From Streptomyces xiamenensis (GTDB lineage: Bacteria > Actinomycetota > Actinomycetes > Streptomycetales > Streptomycetaceae): a stretch of DNA of 64,000 nt. The notes beneath the pieces were generated by a model. It was not told where the DNA came from. It saw only the letters and a program-made list of their open reading frames with translations, and made no database searches. Of this stretch, positions 33,888 to 41,373 are shown piece by piece. The translations under genes were made by a program, and so were the position numbers. Every line of letters begins with the position of its first letter. The first letter of the stretch is position 1. Location: assembly GCF_000993785.3 (NCBI RefSeq), contig NZ_CP009922.3:2604001-2668000 (forward strand), written 5' to 3'.

Positions 33888-34065
33888 TGAACGCCTGCTC
33901 GATCGTGCCGCGCAGCAGGCTGACAACGGTGTCCGAGGTGAGCACCTGGTACAGCACGGCGGCCAGCGCCGCCGCCGCGATGGTTCCCACCGCGTACTCG
34001 GCCGTGCTCATCCCGGCGTCACCTCGCGCACCCCGCAGCGCACTCCGCTTCATCCACCTGGTCAT
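33874..34065 (-). CDS. DUF4244 Flp-pilin-like protein
   Basis: A 63-residue protein. A basic start (MTRWMKRSALRGARGDAGM) is followed by STAEYAVGTIAAAALAAVLYQVL, a prepilin-like segment with the Gly-Met-Ser-Thr-Ala-Glu-Tyr pattern around the expected cleavage site. This is the usual major-pilin position in actinobacterial tad clusters. Its ATG lies 1 nt after the stop of the TadC-type gene, indicating tight coupling. Confidence 0.85.
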   Translation of the reverse strand: MTRWMKRSALRGARGDAGMSTAEYAVGTIAAAALAAVLYQVLTSDTVVSLLRGTIEQAFSGPL

Positions 34066-34066
34066 C

Positions 34067-34687
34067 TCACATCAGCTCCTTCGCGAGTCCGATCACCACG
34101 GGGGCGACCCCGATCAGCAAGAACGCGGGCAGAAAGCACAGGCCCAGGGGCCCCGTCACCAGGACCGCCGCCCGCCGGGCGGTCGTCTGGGCGGCGCGGC
34201 CGCGCCGCGCCCGGCACTCGGCGGCTTCCGCCGCCACCGTGGCCACGGCGGGGGCGCCGCTGACATCGGCCAGCTCCAGCCGTCTGGCCAGCCCGGAAGC
34301 CCCGGGCAACTGGCCGAATCTCTTCCATACGGCGGCCGGCTCGCCGCCCAGCCGCAGCTCGGTGGCCGCCCGCCGCAGGCCCGCCGCGAGCGGTCCGCTC
34401 AGCGAGCCCCCCACCGCGCCCGCCGCCGCTCCCGGGGCGGCACCCGCTGCCAGGCAGGCAGCCAACAGCTCGGCCAGCAAGGGCAACTGCGGATCCTCAC
34501 GACGAGGCCGGCGCGTGCCCACCCCGGGCCACCGCAGCCTGTCCCGCCACAGCTCGGTGCCGGGCTCCTTCCACAGGGCTGCCAGCCGGGCGGCCCTCGT
34601 CCGGCGTGCGGCCAGCACGCGCAGCAGCATCAGTGGGGCGGCCACCGCCGCCAGCAGGGGCAGCGCGGCGCGCAGGGTTCCGGTCAT
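34067..34687 (-). CDS. tadC: TadC-type secretion-system F-domain membrane protein
   Basis: A 206-residue inner-membrane platform protein. It has an N-terminal membrane helix (LRAALPLLAAVAAPLMLLRVL), a cytoplasmic T2SSF-type helical bundle (LPLLAELLAACLAAGAAPG and RLELADVSGAP) and a C-terminal helix (GPLGLCFLPAFLLIGVAPVVIGL). Only one F domain is present, shorter than proteobacterial TadC, as usual in actinobacteria. The ATG overlaps the preceding tadB-type stop by 4 bp. Confidence 0.88.
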   Translation of the reverse strand: MTGTLRAALPLLAAVAAPLMLLRVLAARRTRAARLAALWKEPGTELWRDRLRWPGVGTRRPRREDPQLPLLAELLAACLAAGAAPGAAAGAVGGSLSGPLAAGLRRAATELRLGGEPAAVWKRFGQLPGASGLARRLELADVSGAPAVATVAAEAAECRARRGRAAQTTARRAAVLVTGPLGLCFLPAFLLIGVAPVVIGLAKELM

Positions 34688-35562
34688 CGGGTCGCCGCCT
34701 TCTCCGCCGAGCGGGTGATGGCCGTGACCCAGGCCAGGCCCGCGAGTTCCAGCAGGACGCCGATCAGCAGGCAGCCGAGGCCGGCGGTGGAGTGCAGCAG
34801 CACACGCAGGGGTTCCACGCCCATCACCGCGCCCAGCAGCAGCCCGAACAGGGGCAGGGCGGCCAGCAGCACGGCGGTGGCGCGCGGGCCCGCGAGGTGG
34901 GCGCGCAGTTCCTCCTGTTGATCGCGTTCGGCGCGCAGCGCCCGCGCGACCTTCTCCAGGCCCAGGGCCAGGGACGCGCCGCTGTCCACCGCGACCCGCC
35001 AGCAGGCGGCCACGCCGCGCAGCCCTTCCGCTCCGGGTCGGTCGGCGGCGGCGCCCAGTGCCCGGGGGACGTCGCCGCCGTACCGGGCGGCGGCCAGGAT
35101 CGCCGCACCCGCCCCGCCGAACCCGCTCACGCCAGTGGCCGCCAGCGCCTGGGAGGGCTGCCGTCCGGCCCGTACCTCGGCCGCCACCGAACGGCAGAAG
35201 TCGATCACCGCCTCGCGGCGCCGGTCGGCCTCCCGCCGCTCCTGACGACGGCGCCACCAGCGCAGTACCACGGGTGCCGCCAGACCGGCCGCGATCAGCG
35301 GCAGCACGGAACGGCCCCACAGGGAGAGCAGTCCGCCCGCCGTCAGGCACCACAGGAGCACCCGTGCCGTGCCCTCCGCCGGTGGCCTCGGCCGTACGCG
35401 CCATCGGCGGCGGCACCGCTTCGCCCGGTCCGGGCGACCGCCCTCCAGCACCGCCCGGACCCGGCGACCGCGCGACGGCGCGGCCGTGACCAGCAGCCAC
35501 GCCGCCGCTCCCGCGCACAGCGCGACCACGAACGGCGCGAGCCGCGTCAGGTACTCATCCAT
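34684..35562 (-). CDS. tadB: TadB-type secretion-system F-domain membrane protein
   Basis: A 292-residue platform protein of Flp-pilus assembly. Two N-terminal membrane helices are followed by a T2SSF domain (AVIDFCRSVAAEVRAGRQPSQAL through ALRAERDQQEELRAHLAGPRA) and two C-terminal helices. Together with the TadC-type protein it forms the membrane base on which the TadA ATPase acts. It starts 48 bp after the tadA stop and couples to the next gene by ATGA. Confidence 0.9.
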   Translation of the reverse strand: MDEYLTRLAPFVVALCAGAAAWLLVTAAPSRGRRVRAVLEGGRPDRAKRCRRRWRVRPRPPAEGTARVLLWCLTAGGLLSLWGRSVLPLIAAGLAAPVVLRWWRRRQERREADRRREAVIDFCRSVAAEVRAGRQPSQALAATGVSGFGGAGAAILAAARYGGDVPRALGAAADRPGAEGLRGVAACWRVAVDSGASLALGLEKVARALRAERDQQEELRAHLAGPRATAVLLAALPLFGLLLGAVMGVEPLRVLLHSTAGLGCLLIGVLLELAGLAWVTAITRSAEKAATR

Positions 35563-35610
35563 CTCCGCGCCTCCTCCTCGGGTGTGCTTCGGCCGTCCTC
35601 CCGGTCCTGT

Positions 35611-36783
35611 TCACAGCTGCGCACCGCCCCTCGCGCACAGGGCCAGCAGTTCCGCGTGGCCCCGGTCGGGGACGAAGCCGTCCGCGCTCCAGTGGGCCGC
35701 CGGTGTGGTGGTGACCAGGCCGGTGGCGGGGTCGCGGCCCAGGGTGTGGATCTCGTCGATCCGGCGGCGCCCGGTGGCACGGTCGCGCACGACGTGCACG
35801 ATCAGGGAGAGGGCGGCGGCCGCTTGGCTGTGCAGGGCGGGTCTCGACAGGCCCGCGCCGCTGGCGAGGGCTTCCAGACGGGCCGGGACATCGGCCGCGG
35901 CGTTCGCGTGGAGCGTTCCGCAGCCGCCTTCGTGGCCGGTGTTCAGGGCGTAGAGCAGTTCGAGGACTTCAGGTCCTCGGACCTCGCCGATGACCAGCCT
36001 GTCGGGGCGCATCCGCAGGGCCTGCGGCACCAGGTCGCGCAGGGTGACGCGGCCGGCGCCCTCCTGGTTGGCCGGGCGGGATTCCAGCCGCACCACGTGG
36101 GGGTGGCTGGGCCGCAGTTCGGCGGAGTCCTCGACCAGGACGATCCGCTCCGCCGGATCGGCAAGACCGAGCAGGGTGGCCAGCAGGGTGCTCTTGCCGG
36201 AGCCGGTGCCGCCGGTGACCAGGAAGGAGAGCCGGGCCGCGAGGACGGCCCGCAGCAGTGGTTCGCCGCCGGGCGGTACCGTTCCGGCGGCGACCAGGTC
36301 GGCCAGTTGAAAAGCGCGGGTCCTGATGACCCGCAGCGACAGCACGGTGCTGCCGCCGGCCGCGACGGGCGGCAGCACGGCGTGCATGCGGGTGCCGTCC
36401 GGCAGCCGGGCGTCCGTCCAGGGGCTGGCGTCGTCCAGGCGGCGCCCGGCGGTTGCCGCGAGCCGCTGGGCGAGGCGGCGCACGGCGGCGGCGTCGGGGA
36501 AGCGCACCGGGGCCCGTTCCAGTCCGTTGCCGCGTTCGATCCAGACCTCGTCGGGGGCGTTGACGAGCACATCGGTGACGTCCGGTGCGGCGAGCAGGGG
36601 TTGCAGCGGCCCGGCACCGTCCAGTTCGGATCGCAGGGTGCGGACCACCTCGCGCACGGTCGTGTCGCCCAGCAACCGGCCCCGATCGCCGAGTGCGGCG
36701 GTCACGTTCCCCGCTGTCGGTTCGGCGCCCCGCTCGGCCAGTCGTACGCGGACCGTTTCGAGCAGTTCCGCCATGGCGTTCAC
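35611..36783 (-). CDS. tadA: TadA/CpaF-type secretion ATPase
   Basis: A 390-residue ring-forming ATPase that powers pilin assembly. An N-terminal helical domain leads to LLAAPDVTDVLVNAPDEVWIER, then Walker A GGTGSGKSTLL, the Asp box VLVEDSAEL, Walker B LVIGEVRG and the His box NTGHEGGCGTLHANAA, all intact. The start is taken as GTG 36783 because it overlaps the tadZ-type stop as GTGA; an in-frame ATG lies at 36774. It is the second gene of a leftward six-gene tad operon. Confidence 0.93.
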   Translation of the reverse strand: MNAMAELLETVRVRLAERGAEPTAGNVTAALGDRGRLLGDTTVREVVRTLRSELDGAGPLQPLLAAPDVTDVLVNAPDEVWIERGNGLERAPVRFPDAAAVRRLAQRLAATAGRRLDDASPWTDARLPDGTRMHAVLPPVAAGGSTVLSLRVIRTRAFQLADLVAAGTVPPGGEPLLRAVLAARLSFLVTGGTGSGKSTLLATLLGLADPAERIVLVEDSAELRPSHPHVVRLESRPANQEGAGRVTLRDLVPQALRMRPDRLVIGEVRGPEVLELLYALNTGHEGGCGTLHANAAADVPARLEALASGAGLSRPALHSQAAAALSLIVHVVRDRATGRRRIDEIHTLGRDPATGLVTTTPAAHWSADGFVPDRGHAELLALCARGGAQL

Positions 36784-37856
36784 GCGGCGGCTCGCGCGGC
36801 GGGCAGGGCGTGGGTGAGCAGTTCGGCGCAGAAGTGGGCGAGTGGCCCCGAGGCGTTGTCGCCGGGTGGACGGCCCTCCTCGATCTTCTGGGAGAGGCCG
36901 GGTTCCTCCGGCAGTTCGCCCGCGAGCGGCAGTCCGAGCACCTGCCCGAGTTCGGCTCCGGCCAGCCCGCCGGGCAGCCGTGGTCCCCGCGCGACCACCC
37001 GCAGATCCCGTACGAGTGCCCCGGCGGTGCCCGCGACCCGGCGGGCGGCTGCGACGGCGCGCAGTTCGCCGGGGACCACCAGCAGGCCCAGGTCCAGTTG
37101 GGCCAGTGCCTCGGCGCCGGCCTCGTCCACGGTGCGCGGCAGGTCCAGGACGACCAGGCCGCCGCCGCGCTGCGCGGCGGTGAGCACGGACCGCATGGCC
37201 TGCCCGGTCAGCCGCAGGACGGAGCCCCGGTCCCAGCTGAGCAGGCTCACTCCGTGCACTCTGGGCAGTGATTCCTCCAGGGCGGCCCGGGAGAGCCGGC
37301 CCTGTGCGGTGACGAAGGCCGGCCAGCGTGACCCGGTGGCGCGTTCGCCGCCGAGCAGCACATCCAGGCCGCCGCCCAAGGGGTCGCCGTCGACCAGCAC
37401 GGTGCGATGGCCCTGGCGAGCGGCGGTGACGGCGAGGGCGCCGGCCAGGGCGGAGGCTCCCACGCCGCCGCGCCCGCCGAGCACGCCGATGGTCAGCGCG
37501 GGGCGGCCGGTGGCCTCGAAGGCGTCGGCGATGCGGTCCGCCAACCACGGTTCGGCGTCCGGCAGATGTGCGACCTCCTCGGCTCCCAGGGCCATGCCCC
37601 GCGCCCACACCGTGTGGTCGTCCAGGTCCCGGGCGATGAGCAGCACCCCGGGACGCCGCCCCGGCCAGCCGCGGCCCTGCCGGGCGAGCGCCCGGTCGTC
37701 CCCGACCAGGACGAGCGGCGCGTCCGCCCACTGTTCGGCGGTGGGCACCCCGGGGGCGACCTCGGCGGGGGCGCCTGCGGCGGCGCACAGGCGCAACAGG
37801 TCGTCCAGCGTGTTCTCGTTTTCGGTGACGATCAGAATCGGGCGCGTGGTGGTCAT
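36780..37856 (-). CDS. TadZ/CpaE-like protein with degenerate Walker A
   Basis: A 358-residue MinD/ParA-superfamily protein that in tad systems localises the machinery at a cell pole or septum. Residues 1-115 resemble a receiver-like domain (PILIVTENENTLDDLLRLC). The deviant Walker motif reads GGRGGVGAS (127-135), lacking both lysines of KGGxGKS; Asp in LVDGDPLGGGLD and DLPRTVDEA are kept. ATP hydrolysis is therefore doubtful, in keeping with other TadZ proteins. The ATG at 37856 is first in the operon; two DnaA-box-like sequences lie about 85-110 bp upstream. Confidence 0.88.
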   Translation of the reverse strand: MTTTRPILIVTENENTLDDLLRLCAAAGAPAEVAPGVPTAEQWADAPLVLVGDDRALARQGRGWPGRRPGVLLIARDLDDHTVWARGMALGAEEVAHLPDAEPWLADRIADAFEATGRPALTIGVLGGRGGVGASALAGALAVTAARQGHRTVLVDGDPLGGGLDVLLGGERATGSRWPAFVTAQGRLSRAALEESLPRVHGVSLLSWDRGSVLRLTGQAMRSVLTAAQRGGGLVVLDLPRTVDEAGAEALAQLDLGLLVVPGELRAVAAARRVAGTAGALVRDLRVVARGPRLPGGLAGAELGQVLGLPLAGELPEEPGLSQKIEEGRPPGDNASGPLAHFCAELLTHALPAARAAA

Positions 37857-37940
37857 GAGTCCCGTCCCCTTCGGCGGTGCGGCAGCGACGGGAATCACGG
37901 TGACCGATGTCACGGGATGACGGGGATCTCGCTGGGATTC

Positions 37941-37967
37941 TGTGGATAACCACAGCCCTGTGGATAA
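37941..37967. promoter_or_regulatory. Two DnaA-box-like sequences
   Basis: TGTGGATAA occurs at 37941-37949 and again at 37959-37967, 18 bp apart in the same orientation. Each is the reverse complement of TTATCCACA, the strict E. coli DnaA box and a close variant of the Streptomyces TTGTCCACA box. They lie in the 441-bp divergent region upstream of the tad operon, where no gene is seen. Confidence 0.55.
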
Positions 37968-38116
37968 CTTCGTCACCCCATTCGGTGAACCTCACGCCAA
38001 AGGCTTACCGCAGCACAACGATTACCTACGGTTAAGGGAGTGGGGATTCACCATCGCCCCGGCGCTCACGCGGGCGCATCGGTCGAGGTGGGCGCCGTAA
38101 CCGGGCCCGGACATGC

Positions 38117-38151
38117 GACGACCCCCGCCGGGGGGGAGAGCGGGGGTCGTC
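38117..38151. terminator. Orphan terminator-like hairpin in a divergent intergenic region
   Basis: GACGACCCCCGC (38117-38128) pairs perfectly with GCGGGGGTCGTC (38140-38151) across 11 nt, then TTCC. The flanking genes diverge, so neither annotated gene would be terminated here. Either a small RNA of about 100-150 nt is made from the intergenic region, or the hairpin insulates the two promoters. Confidence 0.6.
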
Positions 38152-38297
38152 TTCCACGGCCGACTCGGGGGGAGGAGCCGGACCGGGTTAGCACGGTCGC
38201 GAACGATCCGTGACTTCCATGGTGTACCCGAGAGCCTTCTCAGGCAAACCCACGCGCCCCAGCGTACGCCGAATGGCGGCCCCTTATGCTCGGGCAG

Positions 38298-39158
38298 GTG
38301 GAAAACCTGTCCCAGCCGCGCACCGCCGCCTTCTTCGACCTGGACAAGACGGTCATCGCGAAGTCGAGCACAGTCACTTTCAGTCGCTCCTTCTACCAGG
38401 GCGGGCTGATCAATCGCCGTGCCGTGCTGCGCACCGCATACGCCCAGTTCCTCTATCTGGTGGGCGGCGCGGACCACGAGCAGACCGAGCGGATGCGGGA
38501 GTATCTGTCGGCGCTGTGCCGCGGGTGGAACGTAGCCCAGGTGAAGGAGATCGTCGCCGAGACCCTGCACCAGGTGATCGATCCGATCATCTACGACGAG
38601 GCCGCCTCTCTCATCGAGCAGCATCACGCCGCGGGCCGGGACGTGGTGATCGTCAGCACCTCGGGTTCCGAAGTGGTCGAGCCCATCGGGCAGCTGCTGG
38701 GCGCCGACCGGGTGGTGGCCACCCGGATGGTGATCGAGGACGGCCGCTACACGGGCGAGGTCGACTACTACGCCTACGGCCCGACCAAGGCGGAGGCGGT
38801 CCGGGAGCTGGCAGCCTCCGAGGGATACGACCTGGAGCGCTGTTACGCCTACAGCGACTCGATCACCGATGTGCCGATGCTGGAGTCGGTCGGCCACCCG
38901 CACGCCGTGAACCCGGACCGGGCGCTGCGCAAGGAGGCGGCGGCGCGCTCCTGGCCGGTGCTGGCGTTCGAGCGCCCGGTGCCGTTGCGGCAGCGGCTGC
39001 CGTCGCTGTCGATGCCCACCCGGCCCGCGCTGGCGGCCGGTGCCGCGGTGGTCGCCGCCGTCGCCACCGCGGGCCTGGTCTGGTACGTGGGCCGGCGCCG
39101 CGCCGGCCGAGCGGTCCGGGCCGTTCAGGCGTTTCGCAAAGTTCCGGGCGAAAAGTAA
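38298..39158 (+). CDS. SerB-like HAD-IB phosphatase with C-terminal membrane anchor
   Basis: A 286-residue HAD subclass IB protein. Motif I is AFFDLDKTVIAKSS (nucleophile Asp), motif II is VVIVSTSGSEVV, and motifs III/IV are YGPTKAEAVREL and YAYSDSITDVPMLE. The last 45 residues hold a membrane helix (LAAGAAVVAAVATAGLVWYV) then a basic tail. Relatives include CicA-like and phosphoserine/lysophosphatidate phosphatases. GTG 38298 is preferred because TATGCT at 38285-38290 looks like a -10 that would start transcription at that codon (leaderless); ATG 38286 in the same frame is the alternative. Confidence 0.88.
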   Translation: MENLSQPRTAAFFDLDKTVIAKSSTVTFSRSFYQGGLINRRAVLRTAYAQFLYLVGGADHEQTERMREYLSALCRGWNVAQVKEIVAETLHQVIDPIIYDEAASLIEQHHAAGRDVVIVSTSGSEVVEPIGQLLGADRVVATRMVIEDGRYTGEVDYYAYGPTKAEAVRELAASEGYDLERCYAYSDSITDVPMLESVGHPHAVNPDRALRKEAAARSWPVLAFERPVPLRQRLPSLSMPTRPALAAGAAVVAAVATAGLVWYVGRRRAGRAVRAVQAFRKVPGEK

Positions 39159-39165
39159 AAAAAGG

Positions 39166-39206
39166 CCGTTCGGGGCCGATTCAGGTTTCCCTTCGCCCCC
39201 GAACGG
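39166..39206. terminator. Bidirectional terminator between convergent genes
   Basis: CCGTTCGGGG (39166-39175) pairs with CCCCGAACGG (39197-39206), with a 21-nt loop. On the minus strand the stem is followed by a run of seven T, a textbook intrinsic terminator for the Fic-type gene. The remaining bases up to 39473 show no gene. Confidence 0.8.
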
Positions 39207-39473
39207 AGTACAAAGGAATTGACGGCCCGTGAACCAGCGGCATCCGAGAGGATCCCGTTCACAACGGCCCACGGACCGTCTGACATGAACACCGGGCACC
39301 CACGCGAAGCCGACCCGCCAACCGGGCCAGCCGCACAGGGAACGGGGCGCGAGTCCCGCACCTGATCGGCACAAACTGTCGCGCACGCACTGTTCACTCG
39401 GCGTTCGATGTCGGTCGGCGGCGCGGCGTCACAGCGGCGCCGCCGCTTCACGCCCCGGGGCCGGAACCCGGGC

Positions 39474-40322
39474 TCAGGCCGCTCCGCGCTGAAGAGCCTC
39501 GCAGACGGCCACCGACTCCCGCACCCCCAGCTCCACGGCGCGCCCGCAGTGCGCGATCCACTCCGCCATGCCCTGTGCCGTGCCGGAGGCGTAGCCGGCA
39601 AGGGCCTGGGCGTACGCCTCGGTTCCGGTCTCGGCGTGTCCGGCCTCGGCCGGGGCCACGCCCTTGGGGTCCAGGCCCGAGCCGAGCAGCACGATGCGCT
39701 GGGCGGCGCGCGCGACGAGGCCGTTGTGCGTGGTGAAGGGGCGCAGGGTGAGGAGTTCGCCGTGCACGACGGCCGCCGTGACCAGGGCCGGTGCGGCGGA
39801 GCCGGTCACCAGCAGCTGGTTGAGGCCATCCAGCCGGGCCGCCAGCTCTTCGGCGCCGGGCAGCCGAATCTGACCCTCCGCCAGTGCGGGCTCGTCGACC
39901 GTCTCGCCCGCCAGCCGGGGGCGGCCGATGGTCTCCTCCGGCGCCCCGCCCGGCACTTCCCGGGAGGCGGCCAGCAGGTGCAGCCGGGCCAGTACGCGCA
40001 GCGGCGTCGCGCGCCACACCTGAAGCGAGCCGCCCGCCTCGGCGGTGACCCGCAGCGCGGCGCCGATCGTCCGGGCCTGGTCGCCGTCGCCGAAGTCCGT
40101 GCGCCGGCGTACCTCTTCCAGGGCCCAGTCGGCACCGGAGAGGGCGGCGGAGCCGCGGGCGCCGCGCAGGGCGGCCTCGCCGGCGACCTCGGTGGCGCGG
40201 CGGCGCATCACCCGGTGGCCGTACAGCCGGTCGACGGCGGTACGGACGGAGGCCACCGTGTCGGGGACCCCGGGCAGTTCGGCCAGGGGGGTGAGGGGGT
40301 CGGCGGGGGTGTTGGCGTGCAT
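39474..40322 (-). CDS. Degenerate Fic-family protein
   Basis: A 282-residue all-helical protein. The region LLTLRPFTTHNGLVARAAQR (191-209) aligns with the Fic motif HPFx[D/E]GNGRxxR, but Arg194 stands where the catalytic His should be and the GNGR anion site is HNGL. AMPylation is therefore unlikely; a non-catalytic or divergent role is inferred. The upstream helix set (ALEEVRRR and onward) fits the Fic/Doc fold. The start MHANTPADPL is at 40322. It is divergent, by 52 bp, from a CooC-like ATPase. Confidence 0.75.
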   Translation of the reverse strand: MHANTPADPLTPLAELPGVPDTVASVRTAVDRLYGHRVMRRRATEVAGEAALRGARGSAALSGADWALEEVRRRTDFGDGDQARTIGAALRVTAEAGGSLQVWRATPLRVLARLHLLAASREVPGGAPEETIGRPRLAGETVDEPALAEGQIRLPGAEELAARLDGLNQLLVTGSAAPALVTAAVVHGELLTLRPFTTHNGLVARAAQRIVLLGSGLDPKGVAPAEAGHAETGTEAYAQALAGYASGTAQGMAEWIAHCGRAVELGVRESVAVCEALQRGAA

Positions 40323-40374
40323 GGTGCCGAAGCTTAGGGCTTGGCTCGCGAAGGGTCGCCGGACCACTACGCTA

Positions 40375-41373
40375 ATGAACATGAAGATCGCTTTCGTAGG
40401 CAAGGGCGGCAGCGGCAAGACCACGCTGTCCTCGCTGTTCATCCGGCACCTGGCGCACCGGGGGGTGCCGGTCACGGCGGTGGACGCCGACATCAATCAG
40501 CATCTGGGCCCGGCGCTCGGCCTGTCGGACGAGGAGGCGGCCGCGGTGCCGCCGCTGGGCGGGCGGCTTCCGCTGATCAAGGAGTACCTGCGCGGCGACA
40601 ACCCGCGGATCCTGTCCGCCGAGACGATGATCAAGACGACGCCGCCCGGCGCCGGTTCACGGCTGCTGCGGCTCGACGAGGACAACCCGGTCTTCGCCGC
40701 CTGCGCGCGCACGGTGGAGCCCGTCGCGGGCGGGCGGCCCGTCCGGCTGCTGGCGACGGGGCCGTTCACCGAGGAGGACCTCGGCGTGGCCTGCTACCAC
40801 TCGAAGACCGGGGCGGTGGAGCTGTGCCTGAACCACCTGGTGGACGGGCGCGAGGAGTACGTCGTGGTCGACATGACGGCCGGCAGCGACTCGTTCGCCT
40901 CGGGGATGTTCACCCGCTTCGACCTGACGTTCCTGGTGGTGGAGCCGACCCACAAGGGGGTGTCGGTGTACCGCCAGTACCGGGAGTACGCGCGGGACTT
41001 CGGGGTGGCGCTGCGCGTCGTCGGGAACAAGGTGCTGGGCGCGGAGGACGAGGAGTTCCTGCGCGCGCACGTCGGCGACGATCTGCTGGTGACGCTGGGG
41101 CAGTCCGACTGGGTGCGGGCTCTGGAGCGCGGGGTGCGGCGGCCGTTCCCCGAGCTGGAGGAGGGCAACCGGGCGGCGCTGTCCGTCCTGCACCGCGAGG
41201 CGGACGCGGCGTACGAGGGGCGGGACTGGGAGCGCTACACGCAGCAGATGGTGCACTTCCATCTGAAGAACGCCGCGAGCTGGGGCAACGAGCGCACCGG
41301 GGCCGACCTGGCGGCGCAGGTCGACCCCGGTTTCGTGCTGCGGGAGGAACGGGCGGCTCAGGCGGTCGGCTGA
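40375..41373 (+). CDS. CooC/ArsA/MinD-like P-loop ATPase
   Basis: A 332-residue nucleotide-binding protein. The deviant Walker A is FVGKGGSGKTTLSSLF, followed by VDADINQHLG (switch region) and VVVDMTAGSDSF. The family includes CooC, which inserts nickel, and related maturation or partitioning ATPases; no metalloenzyme is encoded nearby. ATGs at 40375 and 40381 are in frame; no ribosome site is visible, so a leaderless mRNA is possible (TACGCT at 40368-40373 as -10). The end overlaps the convergent lipoprotein gene by 16 bp. Confidence 0.88.
   Translation: MNMKIAFVGKGGSGKTTLSSLFIRHLAHRGVPVTAVDADINQHLGPALGLSDEEAAAVPPLGGRLPLIKEYLRGDNPRILSAETMIKTTPPGAGSRLLRLDEDNPVFAACARTVEPVAGGRPVRLLATGPFTEEDLGVACYHSKTGAVELCLNHLVDGREEYVVVDMTAGSDSFASGMFTRFDLTFLVVEPTHKGVSVYRQYREYARDFGVALRVVGNKVLGAEDEEFLRAHVGDDLLVTLGQSDWVRALERGVRRPFPELEEGNRAALSVLHREADAAYEGRDWERYTQQMVHFHLKNAASWGNERTGADLAAQVDPGFVLREERAAQAVG

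Noticed and set aside
37921..37990. Replication origin suggested by DnaA-box sequences
   Set aside because: Only two boxes, no dnaA/dnaN nearby and no AT-rich unwinding region; treated as regulatory or titration sites instead.
38022..39386. 454-codon minus-strand frame opposite the SerB-like HAD gene
   Set aside because: Antisense to a gene with all HAD motifs and crossing a terminator; no family features.
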